DNA of 64,000 nt from Bog-473 sp963817735 (GTDB lineage Bacteria; Actinomycetota; Acidimicrobiia; Acidimicrobiales; RAAP-2). Positions 45,866-55,100 of this stretch are shown here, one piece after another. Under the pieces are notes generated by a model. It made no database searches. It was not told where the DNA came from and was given only the letters and a program-made list of their open reading frames with translations. The position numbers were made by a program, and so were the translations under genes. The DNA is taken from NCBI GenBank assembly GCA_963817735.1, contig CAWFPP010000014.1, positions 186,001 through 250,000 of the forward strand, read 5' to 3'. The first letter of the stretch is position 1, and every line of letters begins with the position of its first letter.

Positions 45866-45902
45866 TCGCAGGAGCGACGACGGCGGACCCGACGTCGGGA
45901 CC

Positions 45903-46380
45903 CGTCACACGACGCCTCCCCCGGCCATACAGAATTGCGGTGTCGGACACGAGGCCGATTCCCAGTGCATGTCTCCCACGTCGCTGCCCCACTCAGTTGA
46001 AAGAGATGAGTTCCCCTGGAGAGGAATTCGAGGGACGAGTCGTTGCCCACTGCCATGCAGAAGGTCTTGGCCGGACTTGACACGGCGAAGGGAATGGCCG
46101 GTAGAAGCGACCTCTTCGGAATGCGTACCGCTGAGTGCGTAGACCCGCCCGTTGTAATCAACGGCGATGCAAAGGGCGTGGGTGATGCACGAGATGCCAG
46201 TGGGCTCGATCCCGGTACCTGAAAGATCGTGCACCGACGACGAGAGCTTCCATGCCGCCGGCTTCGCCTGCGCAGTGCGCTCGTCCCTTCGACCACGACC
46301 ACGACGGCGGCCGCCCACAGCAGGCCCGGACGAGCGGTCGTGCCACGGGGGGAGGATAACGACTCCCGCTAATCCGGGGG
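45903..46380 (-). pseudogene. Decayed secreted Cys-repeat protein
   Basis: No complete gene, but the minus strand keeps fragments of a repeat family of the form SCxxxxFCxAV: ISCITHALCIAVDYNGRVYAL in one frame, FAVSSPAKTFCMAVGND in another, and SASCPTPQFCMAGG back in the first. A hydrophobic segment GLLWAAAVVVVVEG at about 46300 looks like a signal peptide in the second frame. Frames break at least twice. The fragments fit a truncated, frameshifted extracellular repeat protein. It fills most of the about 560-bp stretch between rpmA and the VOC gene. Confidence 0.45.
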
Positions 46381-46432
46381 AGGTGATGAGCCCTCTCGAT
46401 CGGTGGCCCGACGGATGGCCCCCGCCCCGGGT

Positions 46433-46810
46433 TCAGCTTTTCGGCCGCGAGTGCAGCTCGATCGCGTTGCCCCACGGATCGGTCGTGAACGCCTGCTGGC
46501 GTCCGGTCGACCCCACATCCGACGGATCCGACACCTTGAGGCCTCTGTTCCTGAGCTCGGCGACGGCCGCGCCCAGATCGTCGAACGTGAGGGCAAAGTG
46601 CTGGCCCACATTGCCGGGCACCGGTGCCTCAATCAGATGGACCTGCTGCCCGTTGGCGGTGTCCAGCCACGCTCCGGGAAATCCGAAGTCCGGGCGGGTG
46701 TGGTTCTGCACCAGCCCGATCTTCTCTGTGTAGAAAACGATGCCACCGGGAACGTCGGCGACATTGATCGCGACGTGGTCGACGCCGGTCGGTGCCACTG
46801 GGTCGGTCAT
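46433..46810 (-). CDS. VOC family (glyoxalase-like) protein
   Basis: A 125-residue vicinal-oxygen-chelate protein. It reads DHVAINVADVPGGIVFYTEKIGL, then PGAWLDTANGQQVHLIEA and the closing FTTDPWGNAIELH, giving a His, His and Glu at the usual metal positions. Such proteins catalyse isomerisations, dioxygenations or resistance reactions; the substrate is unknown. Its ATG overlaps the stop of the PNP gene upstream (ATGA), so the two are translationally coupled. Confidence 0.85.
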   Translation of the reverse strand: MTDPVAPTGVDHVAINVADVPGGIVFYTEKIGLVQNHTRPDFGFPGAWLDTANGQQVHLIEAPVPGNVGQHFALTFDDLGAAVAELRNRGLKVSDPSDVGSTGRQQAFTTDPWGNAIELHSRPKS

Positions 46811-47619
46811 GGTAGCGAGCCTACGACGTGACGGATGATGGAGGCCACGGCGGGCACGGCGGCAGCTCCCACCTCGGCGATGGCCGCGACATCGATGGTC
46901 GCGTCCGCCGCCGCGGCGGGGTTGGTGATCAACGCCAGGCCCAGGACTTCGGCCCCGGCTTGGCGGGCGGCGATGGTCTCGAGCGCCATCGACATGCCCA
47001 CGACGTCGGCACCGGCGGTGCGCAGCATGCGGATCTCGGCCGGCGTCTCGAACTGCGGTCCTGGGAGCTGGGCGTAGACGCCGGGACGGCCGGCCAGCAC
47101 CGAGGCGGCCGGTTCCGCCGTCGCCAGGGCAAAGGCGCGTAGCCGCGGGGAATAGGCGTCGGCCATGTCGACGAAGTCGGGGCCGATCAGAGGGCTGCGC
47201 CCTGTGAGGTTCACATGGTCTTCGACGACCATGACGGATCCGGTGGCGAGGTCGTCCCGGATGCCTCCGGCGGCCGCCGTGAGGATCACGGTGCGGCATC
47301 CGGCGGCGACACCCGTGCGCAGGGGATGGACCACCTCGACGGGCGTCAGGCCTTCGTACAGATGGCACCGCCCGCCGAGGACGAGGATCCGAGCTCCGTC
47401 GTAGTCGACCGACCACGCGTGGGCGCGATGCCCCCCTGCCGTGTATGCAGGGAAGAAGGGCAGTGTGTCGAGCGGGACGGACTCCTCGCCTGCGCCCAGG
47501 CCCTCGGCGACCTCGGACAGCCCGCTCCCGAGAAGCACGAGCACGTCGTGGTGGTCGATCCCCAGGCGTCGGGCCAGTTCTCGGGCGCTGTGCGCCGCCC
47601 GGTCGGCGGCAGCCTCCAT
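46807..47619 (-). CDS. Purine-nucleoside phosphorylase
   Basis: A 270-residue trimeric-type nucleoside phosphorylase, related to PNP and MTA phosphorylase. It reads VLLGSGLSEVAEGLG (phosphate loop), GGHRAHAW, LGGRCHLYEG, then LTAAAGGIRDDL where PNPs usually have TNAAGG, and GPQFETPAEIRMLR with MSMALETIAAR and ITNPAAA near the base-binding site. It cleaves purine nucleosides with phosphate into base and ribose 1-phosphate. ATG 47619 sits 6 nt behind a reverse TACGAT box. It is coupled to the VOC gene and divergent from the amine oxidase operon. Confidence 0.88.
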   Translation of the reverse strand: MEAAADRAAHSARELARRLGIDHHDVLVLLGSGLSEVAEGLGAGEESVPLDTLPFFPAYTAGGHRAHAWSVDYDGARILVLGGRCHLYEGLTPVEVVHPLRTGVAAGCRTVILTAAAGGIRDDLATGSVMVVEDHVNLTGRSPLIGPDFVDMADAYSPRLRAFALATAEPAASVLAGRPGVYAQLPGPQFETPAEIRMLRTAGADVVGMSMALETIAARQAGAEVLGLALITNPAAAADATIDVAAIAEVGAAAVPAVASIIRHVVGSLP

Positions 47620-47625
47620 ACGGCG

Positions 47626-47631
47626 ATCGTA
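47626..47631 (-). promoter_or_regulatory. -10 box (TACGAT) of leaderless PNP gene
   Basis: Reading the minus strand, TACGAT ends 6 nt before ATG 47619. It faces the amine-oxidase box 25 bp away. Confidence 0.45.
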
Positions 47632-47655
47632 GATGGTCACCGACGCGCTGGCGCG

Positions 47656-47661
47656 TAACAT
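47656..47661 (+). promoter_or_regulatory. -10 box (TAACAT) of leaderless amine oxidase gene
   Basis: TAACAT ends 9 nt before ATG 47671. With the reverse TACGAT box it forms a compact divergent promoter pair. Confidence 0.4.
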
Positions 47662-47670
47662 CAGCCGGAC

Positions 47671-49605
47671 ATGCCTTCCAAGCCCTCTGCGCCCAAGTTC
47701 CACCCCCTGGCTCCGATCACCGGCGACGAGATAATCGCCGCCCGCGAGATCGTCTTCGCCAGTGGCCGGGTCGACATCCCCAACGAGGCCCTGCGCTTTG
47801 CATATGTCGGCCTGTGCGATCCCCCCAAGGAAATAGTGCGCAGCGTGGATGCCGGAGAGAACGTACTTATTGACCGTCGACTCAGACTCGTTCTCTTGCA
47901 GGGACCAGAGGCGGACGTGGTGGAAGCGATCGTGTCGGTCAGCCGTGGTCAGATCGACCGCTGGGAGACCGTGCACGATGTCCGGCCGCCGCTCCAGATG
48001 GAGGAGTCGATCTTGGTCCTGGCGGCGCTGCACGGGCATCCCGAGTGGAATGCGGCCCTCGACCGCCGCGGCATCGTCGACAAATCACTGGTGCAGATCG
48101 ACCCGTGGCCTGCCGGCACCTTCGGACTTGCGCACGAGGAGGGCCGGCGGATCACCCGGTGCCTGGCCTACCTGCGGGCGTCCAAGGATGACAACGGCTA
48201 CGCCCGTCCGCTCGAAGGTCTGCTCGCCTTCGTCGACATGGGCCGGGGCGAGGTGCTCGAAGTGCTCGACCTGGGGGTGGTGCCCCTGCCGTCCGAGTCC
48301 GGGAGCTACTACCCCGAAGACAACGGCCCACTGCGCACAGACCTCAAGCCGCTCGAGATCACTCAACCCGATGGCCCGAGCTTCGAGGTGGACGGCAACC
48401 TCGTCCGCTGGCAGAAATGGTCGATGCGGATCGGCATGGACCCTCTGGAAGGTCTGGTTCTGTGGACGGTCGGCTACGAGGACGGTGGCCGCATCCGTCC
48501 CATCGTCTATCGGGCGTCGGTCAGCGAAATGGTTGTGCCCTACGGGCACCCCGGTCCCATGCATGCCTGGAAGAGCGCGTTCGATGCGGGCGAATGGGGC
48601 CTGGGCCGTATGGCCAACTCGCTCACGCTCGGATGCGATTGCCTCGGTGAGATCCGGTACTTCGACGACGTCTTCGCCGACGAGAGGGGCAAGCCGCGCA
48701 CACGTCCGAATGCCATCTGCATGCACGAGGAGGACTATGGCATCCTCTGGAAGCACGTCGACATGGTGTCGGGACGCACGGAGGTGCGGCGGTCACGTCG
48801 GCTGGTAGTGAGCTCCATCGCCACCGTGGGCAACTACGAGTACGGCTTTTACTGGTATTTCTACCTCGATGGCACCATGCAGCTCGAGGTGAAGCTGACT
48901 GGGATCATGTCCACCATGGCTGTGGCTGGCGGCGACCCGGGAGACCACGCCACGATGATCGCCCCCGGTCTGGCCGCGCCCTATCACCAGCATCTCTTCA
49001 ATGTCCGGCTGGATATGCAGGTCGACGGACCCGACAACGAGGTCTACGAAGTTGACGCTGTGCCGACCGGCTCGCCGGGGAGTGCTGAGAACCCGTGGGG
49101 GAACGCCTTCGGCACGAAGGTGACTCTGCTGCAGAGTGAGCTCGCGGCAAAGCGAGACGTTGACGCCCGTCGCAGTCGGACGTGGCGCATTGCCAACCGG
49201 TCCCGTCAAAACGCCGTCGGAACGCCGACGGCCTACAAGCTGTTGCCCGGCGCGACCCCAACGTTGCTGGCCGATCCGACGTCCAGCGTCGGGCGCCGTG
49301 CCGCCTTCGCGTCGCACAACCTCTGGGTCACACCGTTCGACCCGGAGGAGCGGCGCGCCGCGGGCGACTACCCCAACCAGCACAGCGGCCACGCCGGCTT
49401 GCCGACCTGGACTGCCCAAGATCGACCGATTGTCGACACCGACATCGTCCTGTGGCACTCCTTTGGCGTCACCCATATCCCCCGACCCGAAGATTGGCCG
49501 GTCATGCCGGTCGAATACACCGGATTCACGCTGCTTCCATTCGGCTTCTTCGACCGGAATCCCGCACTCGACGTGCCACCTTCCCCCGACCATTGCCATG
49601 ACTGA
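47671..49605 (+). CDS. Primary-amine oxidase (copper amine oxidase)
   Basis: A 644-residue enzyme oxidising primary amines to aldehydes with H2O2 and NH3 release. The topaquinone precursor is Tyr389 in the GNYEYGFYW motif (family NYD/E). The catalytic base is Asp305 in FDAGEWGLG; copper ligands are His439 and His441 in YHQHLF and His602 in THIPRPEDWPVMP. No signal peptide is visible, so it is probably cytoplasmic, like the arthrobacter enzymes. It starts an operon with a DtxR-type regulator (8-bp overlap) and a deaminase; copper or manganese control is possible. The substrate amine cannot be read. Confidence 0.93.
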   Translation: MPSKPSAPKFHPLAPITGDEIIAAREIVFASGRVDIPNEALRFAYVGLCDPPKEIVRSVDAGENVLIDRRLRLVLLQGPEADVVEAIVSVSRGQIDRWETVHDVRPPLQMEESILVLAALHGHPEWNAALDRRGIVDKSLVQIDPWPAGTFGLAHEEGRRITRCLAYLRASKDDNGYARPLEGLLAFVDMGRGEVLEVLDLGVVPLPSESGSYYPEDNGPLRTDLKPLEITQPDGPSFEVDGNLVRWQKWSMRIGMDPLEGLVLWTVGYEDGGRIRPIVYRASVSEMVVPYGHPGPMHAWKSAFDAGEWGLGRMANSLTLGCDCLGEIRYFDDVFADERGKPRTRPNAICMHEEDYGILWKHVDMVSGRTEVRRSRRLVVSSIATVGNYEYGFYWYFYLDGTMQLEVKLTGIMSTMAVAGGDPGDHATMIAPGLAAPYHQHLFNVRLDMQVDGPDNEVYEVDAVPTGSPGSAENPWGNAFGTKVTLLQSELAAKRDVDARRSRTWRIANRSRQNAVGTPTAYKLLPGATPTLLADPTSSVGRRAAFASHNLWVTPFDPEERRAAGDYPNQHSGHAGLPTWTAQDRPIVDTDIVLWHSFGVTHIPRPEDWPVMPVEYTGFTLLPFGFFDRNPALDVPPSPDHCHD

Positions 49606-50296
49606 GCAGCGTGGCGCAGCCCACCAGCCCCAGGAGTACCACCCACCTGTTGAGGAGTACCTCGAGACGATGCTCTCGCTCTCCGAGGAGGGCATACCGG
49701 TGATTCAGGCGCGCATCGCTGAGCGACTGGGTCGATCCGCGCCATCCGTGTCCGAGATGCTGGATCGCCTGCGTGAGGACGGGTACGTGGAACGAGATGG
49801 TCGCCGGCTGTCGCTGACCGAGAGCGGGCAGGCCCTGGCGGAGAAGGTCGTACGCAAGCACCGCCTCGCCGAGCGACTCCTTGTCGATGTCATCGGGCTG
49901 GAGTGGCACAAGGTCCATCGCGAGGCCGGCCGCTGGGAGCATGTGATCTCCGACGACGTCGAGGCACGACTCGTGGAATTGCTCGGAGACCCCGCCACGT
50001 GCCCGCACGGCAATCCGATCCCCGGCTCCCTTTCGCCGGCTCCATCAACTCCCGTGCGGCCGCTCGCCGAGGTCGATGTCGGTGAGCGGGTTCGACTGTT
50101 TCGGATCAGCGAGGAGGTCGAACTGAACCTCGGCTCCTTGACATTGCTCGATGAGGGCGGGTTCATACCCGGTGTCGTGGCGGAGGTGGGAGCTCGTGAT
50201 CCCGACGGCAACGTGGAGGTGACGGTAGAGGGGGGCGTCGAGGCGATTCGGGTCTCACGCGATCTCTCCGACCGGCTGTTCGTCGGCGCGCCATGA
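49598..50296 (+). CDS. DtxR/MntR-family metal-dependent regulator
   Basis: A 232-residue transcription factor. An N-terminal winged helix (YLETMLSLSEEG to PSVSEMLDRLREDGYV, residues about 20-65) is followed by the metal-binding/dimerisation domain with LTESGQALAEKVVRKHRLAERLL and WEHVISDDVE, and a C-terminal FeoA/SH3-like domain (VGERVRLFRISEE). Metal-site residues such as His and Glu are present. Iron or manganese sensing is expected. It overlaps the amine oxidase gene by 8 bp and the deaminase gene by ATGA, so it may control its own operon (inference). Confidence 0.9.
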   Translation: MTEQRGAAHQPQEYHPPVEEYLETMLSLSEEGIPVIQARIAERLGRSAPSVSEMLDRLREDGYVERDGRRLSLTESGQALAEKVVRKHRLAERLLVDVIGLEWHKVHREAGRWEHVISDDVEARLVELLGDPATCPHGNPIPGSLSPAPSTPVRPLAEVDVGERVRLFRISEEVELNLGSLTLLDEGGFIPGVVAEVGARDPDGNVEVTVEGGVEAIRVSRDLSDRLFVGAP

Positions 50297-51600
50297 CCCT
50301 GCGGCTCGAGGCCGACGTGCTCTTCACCGTCGATCGCGCCGACACGGTGCTTGCCCCGGGTGCCGTCGAGATCGACGAGGGCCTCATCTCATGGGTGGGT
50401 GACCCCTGGCAGGTCCCGCCAGAATCCGACACCGAGGTGCGACGGCTCGGTGGCCTGATGATGCCGGGGTTGGTCAATTGCCATGGGCACTCGCCGATGA
50501 CGCTGCTCCGTAGTGCCGGCGATGGCCTTCCTCTGACGCGCTGGTTGCAGGAGTCCGTCTGGCCGCGTGAAGCAAGGCTGGAAGACGAGGACGTGTACTG
50601 GGGCATGCTGCTCGGAGCGGCTGAGTTGCTCGGCAATGGCGTCACCACCACGTGCGAGCAATACCGGCACCCGACGGCAGTCGTGGAGGCCGTTCTCGAG
50701 GCCGGCATCCGCACGGTATACACGCCGGCCATCTTCGACCGGCCCGACGCGGGTCCGGGGAGCAATTGGGAAGCTCTGTTGGCGGCGGCCTGTGCGGTGA
50801 TCGACGCCACGGCGGGGAAGAGCGAGCGCTTTCAGATGGGCCTCGGTCCGCATGCCACGTACACCGTGCCTCCGGAGGGGTTGCGGGCCATCGCCGCCGA
50901 GGCACGGGCGCGGGATGCCTTGTTGCAGATCCACTTGTCCGAGACGGAGGACGAGTGTCGGATCGTGCAGGAGCGTTACGGGATGAGTGCGCCGCTGCTC
51001 CTGGCCTCGGAGGGGATCCTGGAGGGCCGGGTGCTTGCGGCCCACGCTGTGTGGCTGGACGATGTGGATCTGGCGGTGCTCGAGGAGCACGATGTGGCCG
51101 TGGCGCATTGTCCGGGCTCCAACGGAAAGCTTGGCTCGGGTATTGCGCCGCTGCGCGCCATGCTCGATCGCGGCATCCGGGTGGGTCTCGGCACCGACGG
51201 CCCGGCCTCCAATGACGACCTCCATCTTTGGGACGAACTGCGTCTGGCTCCGCTCTTCGCCCGCGCTCTCGCGGGCGACCCGAACGTCCTGACGTCGGCC
51301 TCGGCGCTGCGACTGGCCACCCGCGGTGGCGCGGAGGCGCTCGGCCTCCCGGTGGGTGCGCTCGAGGTAGGGCGACCGGCCGATGTGATCCGGCTACGAA
51401 CCGACGACGCCCGTTTCACACCGGCGCTGAGTGACGCTCAGCTCCTGGGCCACCTGGTGTGGGCAGGCGCCGGGTATCTGGTGACCGACGTCTGGGTGAG
51501 TGGGGCGCAGGTCGTCGAGCACGGGCAGTGCACCACGGTGGACGGTGACCGCGCGCGGGTCGAGGTGGGCGAGCGTGCCCGCCGTCTTGTCGCGCCGTAA
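50293..51600 (+). CDS. 5-methylthioadenosine/S-adenosylhomocysteine deaminase-type amidohydrolase
   Basis: A 435-residue amidohydrolase of the ATZ/TRZ/MtaD group. The metal motif is NCHGHSPMT with His64 and His66; QIHLSETEDE and HAVWLDDVDL follow; the late Asp is in GLGTDGPASNDD. It probably removes the amino group of MTA, SAH or a related adenosine derivative, though other (chloro)aminotriazine-type substrates cannot be ruled out. The nearby purine-nucleoside phosphorylase would fit a purine-salvage theme. ATG 50293 overlaps the regulator gene (ATGA). Confidence 0.87.
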   Translation: MTLRLEADVLFTVDRADTVLAPGAVEIDEGLISWVGDPWQVPPESDTEVRRLGGLMMPGLVNCHGHSPMTLLRSAGDGLPLTRWLQESVWPREARLEDEDVYWGMLLGAAELLGNGVTTTCEQYRHPTAVVEAVLEAGIRTVYTPAIFDRPDAGPGSNWEALLAAACAVIDATAGKSERFQMGLGPHATYTVPPEGLRAIAAEARARDALLQIHLSETEDECRIVQERYGMSAPLLLASEGILEGRVLAAHAVWLDDVDLAVLEEHDVAVAHCPGSNGKLGSGIAPLRAMLDRGIRVGLGTDGPASNDDLHLWDELRLAPLFARALAGDPNVLTSASALRLATRGGAEALGLPVGALEVGRPADVIRLRTDDARFTPALSDAQLLGHLVWAGAGYLVTDVWVSGAQVVEHGQCTTVDGDRARVEVGERARRLVAP

Positions 51601-52133
51601 GCGGAGGTTCTGAGGAGCAGTCGCGTCATCGGTCCTTTTTGTCCGCTGTGCAACTGATCAACAGTCACAGGCGTGCCGTTGCAGTCCGGCGGAGAGTGCA
51701 GCAATAGAGTCGTGACACCTTCGCTGCAATAACGCCTGCAGTGCACGCCTTCACAGGCGAGAGCCGACACTGGTGTGTAGAGCAGACGGGCCGACGACGA
51801 CTCCGCTCAACACAATCACAACCGCGCGTGCGCGTTGAAGCGAGAAGAGACTTCAACGGCGAGAACTTGGAACAAGCAACGTCGATTCAAAATTACGTCG
51901 GCCGTTTGTACTCGCATGTTGCGGGGAAGTGTCATGGTATCGCCAGCAGGGTCGTTCCCTTTGTTCGACGCAGGCTGACCGAAAGACAAACTCCTTTCCA
52001 AGTGGCGGGAAGGTGCAGAGCTTCACTCGAACCTGAGTTGGGCGGGAGGACGATGATCATGCGGCCGAGTCACCCTGCGAGCGCGGATCCAGCGATGGCT
52101 GGTATGAGCCATCATTCGGGCGAAGGGACGGAC
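51601..52133 (+). other. 533-bp intergenic leader with AT-rich pocket
   Basis: No convincing gene. The same frame as the downstream protein is open from 51741 but looks non-coding. The region is less GC-rich than its surroundings, with an AT-rich pocket around 51880-51895 (TTCAAAATTACG) that could hold a promoter, and a possible structured leader at 51980-52050. Confidence 0.5.
51981..52050 (+). promoter_or_regulatory. Possible c-di-GMP (GEMM-I)-like riboswitch
   Basis: GACAAAC is followed by a 7-bp stem, CCTTTCC (51993-51999) with GGGAAGG (52007-52013), directly trailed by TGCAGAGC and a short second stem ACTC/GAGT. This order (CAAAC, stem, GCAAAGC-like, stem) resembles the GEMM-I core (GGCAAACC, stem, GACGCAAAGC), with mismatches. 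It lies about 90 nt before the start of a secreted repeat protein, a typical GEMM target. Unverified. Confidence 0.3.
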
Positions 52134-55100
52134 ATGTCCGTTCCAACGACGCGAGCGCGAAACCTCCTCTTGATCGTGTCCGCGTGTGTCATCGCGCTGA
52201 TCATTTGCCTGGGGCTGTTCAGGTCCGCGTCGGCGGCGTCTGGTCGTCCTGCGATGAGAGCGGCAGCGGACGCAATGGCCTCGAATCAAGCCCACTCGTC
52301 GACCCAAGGGCTCGGCTACTGGCTGGTGGCGTCGGACGGTGGCATTTTCAGCGAGGGGGGAGCGCCCTTCGAGGGATCGACCGGCGGCATGGTTCTCAAC
52401 AAGCCCATCGTCAGTATGGCGCCGACCCCGAACGGGAACGGCTACTGGTTGGTTGCCTCCGACGGCGGCATCTTCAACTACGGGGATGCGGTCTTCGAGG
52501 GCTCCGCCGGCAACCTCCCCCTCAACAAGCCGATCGTGGGCATGGCGGCGACCCCTGACGGCAAGGGGTACTGGTTGGTTGCCTCCGACGGCGGCATCTT
52601 CAACTACGGGGATGCGGCATTCGAGGGCTCCGCCGGCAATCTCCCCCTCAACAAGCCGATCGTGGGCATGGCAGCGACCCCTGACGGCAAGGGGTACTGG
52701 CTGGTCGCCTCAGACGGAGGGGTCTTCAGTTATGGCGATGCGAAATTCTATGGTTCGACAGGCAACATGGTGCTGAACAGGCCAATCGTCGGCATGGCAG
52801 CGACCCCTGACGGCAAGGGGTACTGGCTGGTCGCCTCCGACGGCGGCGTCTTCAACTACGGAGACGCTGCCTTTTACGGTTCCGCCGGCGGTGCGCCACT
52901 CAACCAGCCGGTCGTCGGTATGGCGGTCTCGCCCGACGGCAAGGGCTACTTGCTTGTTGCCTCCGACGGCGGCGTCTTCAACTACGGCAGTTCGGCCTTC
53001 CGGGGGTCCACAGGCGGCATGCCGCTCAACAGGCCAGTTGTCGGCATGGCTCTGAGCGGCATCTCCGGCCCTGCGAGCAAGCTGGTCTTCTCCACTGAGC
53101 CAGGTGGAGCAAGCGGAGGCGCGGCGTTCTCCACCCAGCCAGTGGTCACCGTGGAGGATGCGGCGGGCGATCCTGTTCCGACGGACAACTCGACCGTCAC
53201 TATCGGGCTGTCTCCGGGGAGTCCGACCAGCGGCGGACCTGGAGCACTGTCATCGTGCACGTCCACCGGAGAAAAGAACGGAATCTTCGCGTTCAACGGC
53301 TGCACCATCAACACGGCTGGGCTCGGTTACAAGTTGCTCGCGACGGACGGACAGCTGACCAGCGCCACCAGCGCGCCCTTCACCGTTGGTACCGGCTCGG
53401 CGAGTCAGCTCGTTTTCACCACCCAACCGACCAACGCCATCGGTGGCAGCCCGTTTGTGACGCAGCCGATCGTCACGATTGAGGACGCCGGGGGGAACAC
53501 CGTCACCACCGACACACATGCCATTTCCCTGGCCGTCCATTCGGGACCGGGCACCCTTTCGGGGTGTACGTCAACGACGGCCGCAGGTGTGGCCAGCTTC
53601 AGCGGGTGTGCCATCAACACGGCGGCGACCTACACGCTCACAGCGACCGACGCCGGTGACACGTTGAGCACGACGAGTGGCTCGTTCAACGTCGGGACCG
53701 GGACGGCCAGCCAGCTCGTCTTCACCACCGAGCCCACCGGGGCCTCAGGTGGGACCGCGTTCACCACCCAGCCGGTCGTCACGATCAGAGACGCAGGCGG
53801 CAACACGGTCCCCACCGACGCGAGCCCGATCACCATGGCGTTGACGACAGGGCCGGGCGCTCTGTCGACCTGCACGGCGACGACCACGGCGGGGGTGGCC
53901 GCCTTCAGCGGGTGCAAGATCAACACCGCTAGCACGGGCGACGTCCTCACCGCGTCGGACTCGGCCGACACCTTGACCTCCACGAGTTCACCGTTCGACG
54001 TGACGGTGGGCACGGCCAGCCAGCTCGTCTTCACCACCGAGCCCACTGGGGCCACAGGTGGGACCGCGTTCTCCACCCAGCCCGTCGTGAAGGTCGAGGA
54101 TGCCGGTGGCAACACGGTAACGGGGGACAACAACCCGATCACCATGACACTGACCACGGGCCCAGGCGCCCTCTCGACTTGCACAGCGACGACGACGGCC
54201 GGGGTGGCCGCCTTCAGTGGGTGCACAATCAACACCGCCGCCACCGGCGACGTCCTCACTGCGACGGACACGGCCGACACCTTGACCGCCACGAGTTCAC
54301 CGTTCGACGTGACGGTGGGCACGGCCAGCCAGCTCGTCTTCACCACCGAGCCCACTGGGGCCACAGGTGGGACCGCGTTCTCCACCCAGCCCGTCGTGAA
54401 GGTCGAGGACGCCGGCGGCAACACGGTGACGGGTGACAACAGCCCGATCACCATGGCGTTGACAACAGGGCCGGGCGCCCTCTCGACCTGCACCTCGACG
54501 ACGACGGCCGGGGTGGCGGCCTTCAGTGGGTGCACAATCAACACCGCCGCCACCGGCGACGTCCTCACTGCGACGGACACGGCCGACACCTTGACCGCCA
54601 CGAGTTCACCGTTCGACGTCACGGTGGGCACGGCGAGCCAGCTCGCCTTCGCCACCGAACCAGCCGGCGCCACAGGCGGGACCGCGTTCTCCACCCAGCC
54701 CGTCGTGAAGGTCGAGGACGCCGGCGGCAACACGGTGACGGGTGACAACAGCCCGATCACCATGGCGTTGACGACAGGGCCGGGCGCCCTCTCGACCTGC
54801 ACCTCGACGACGACGGCCGGGGTGGCGGCCTTCAGCGGGTGCACCATCAACACCGCCAGCACGGGCGACATCCTCACAGCGACGGACTCGGATGACACCT
54901 TGACCGCCACGAGTGCACCGTTCGACGTCACGGTGGGCACGGCGAGCCAGCTCGTCTTCACCGTGGAGCCCGGCGACGCCACCGCTGGGACCCCCTTTGG
55001 CACCCAACCGACCGTGACGATCGAGGACGCTGGGGGGAACACGGTCACCGGCGACGGCAATCCCATCACTTTGGCAATCAGCACTGGAGATGGCACCTTG

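Noticed and set aside
45888..45899. Palindrome CCCGACGTCGGG after rpmA as a terminator
   Set aside because: A 12-bp palindrome without a loop forms a poor hairpin; not enough support to list as a terminator.
51601..52133. Extension of the large repeat protein to an upstream start at 51741
   Set aside because: The extension is not protein-like, places the signal peptide 130 residues inside the protein, and ATG 52134 has a ribosome-binding site.
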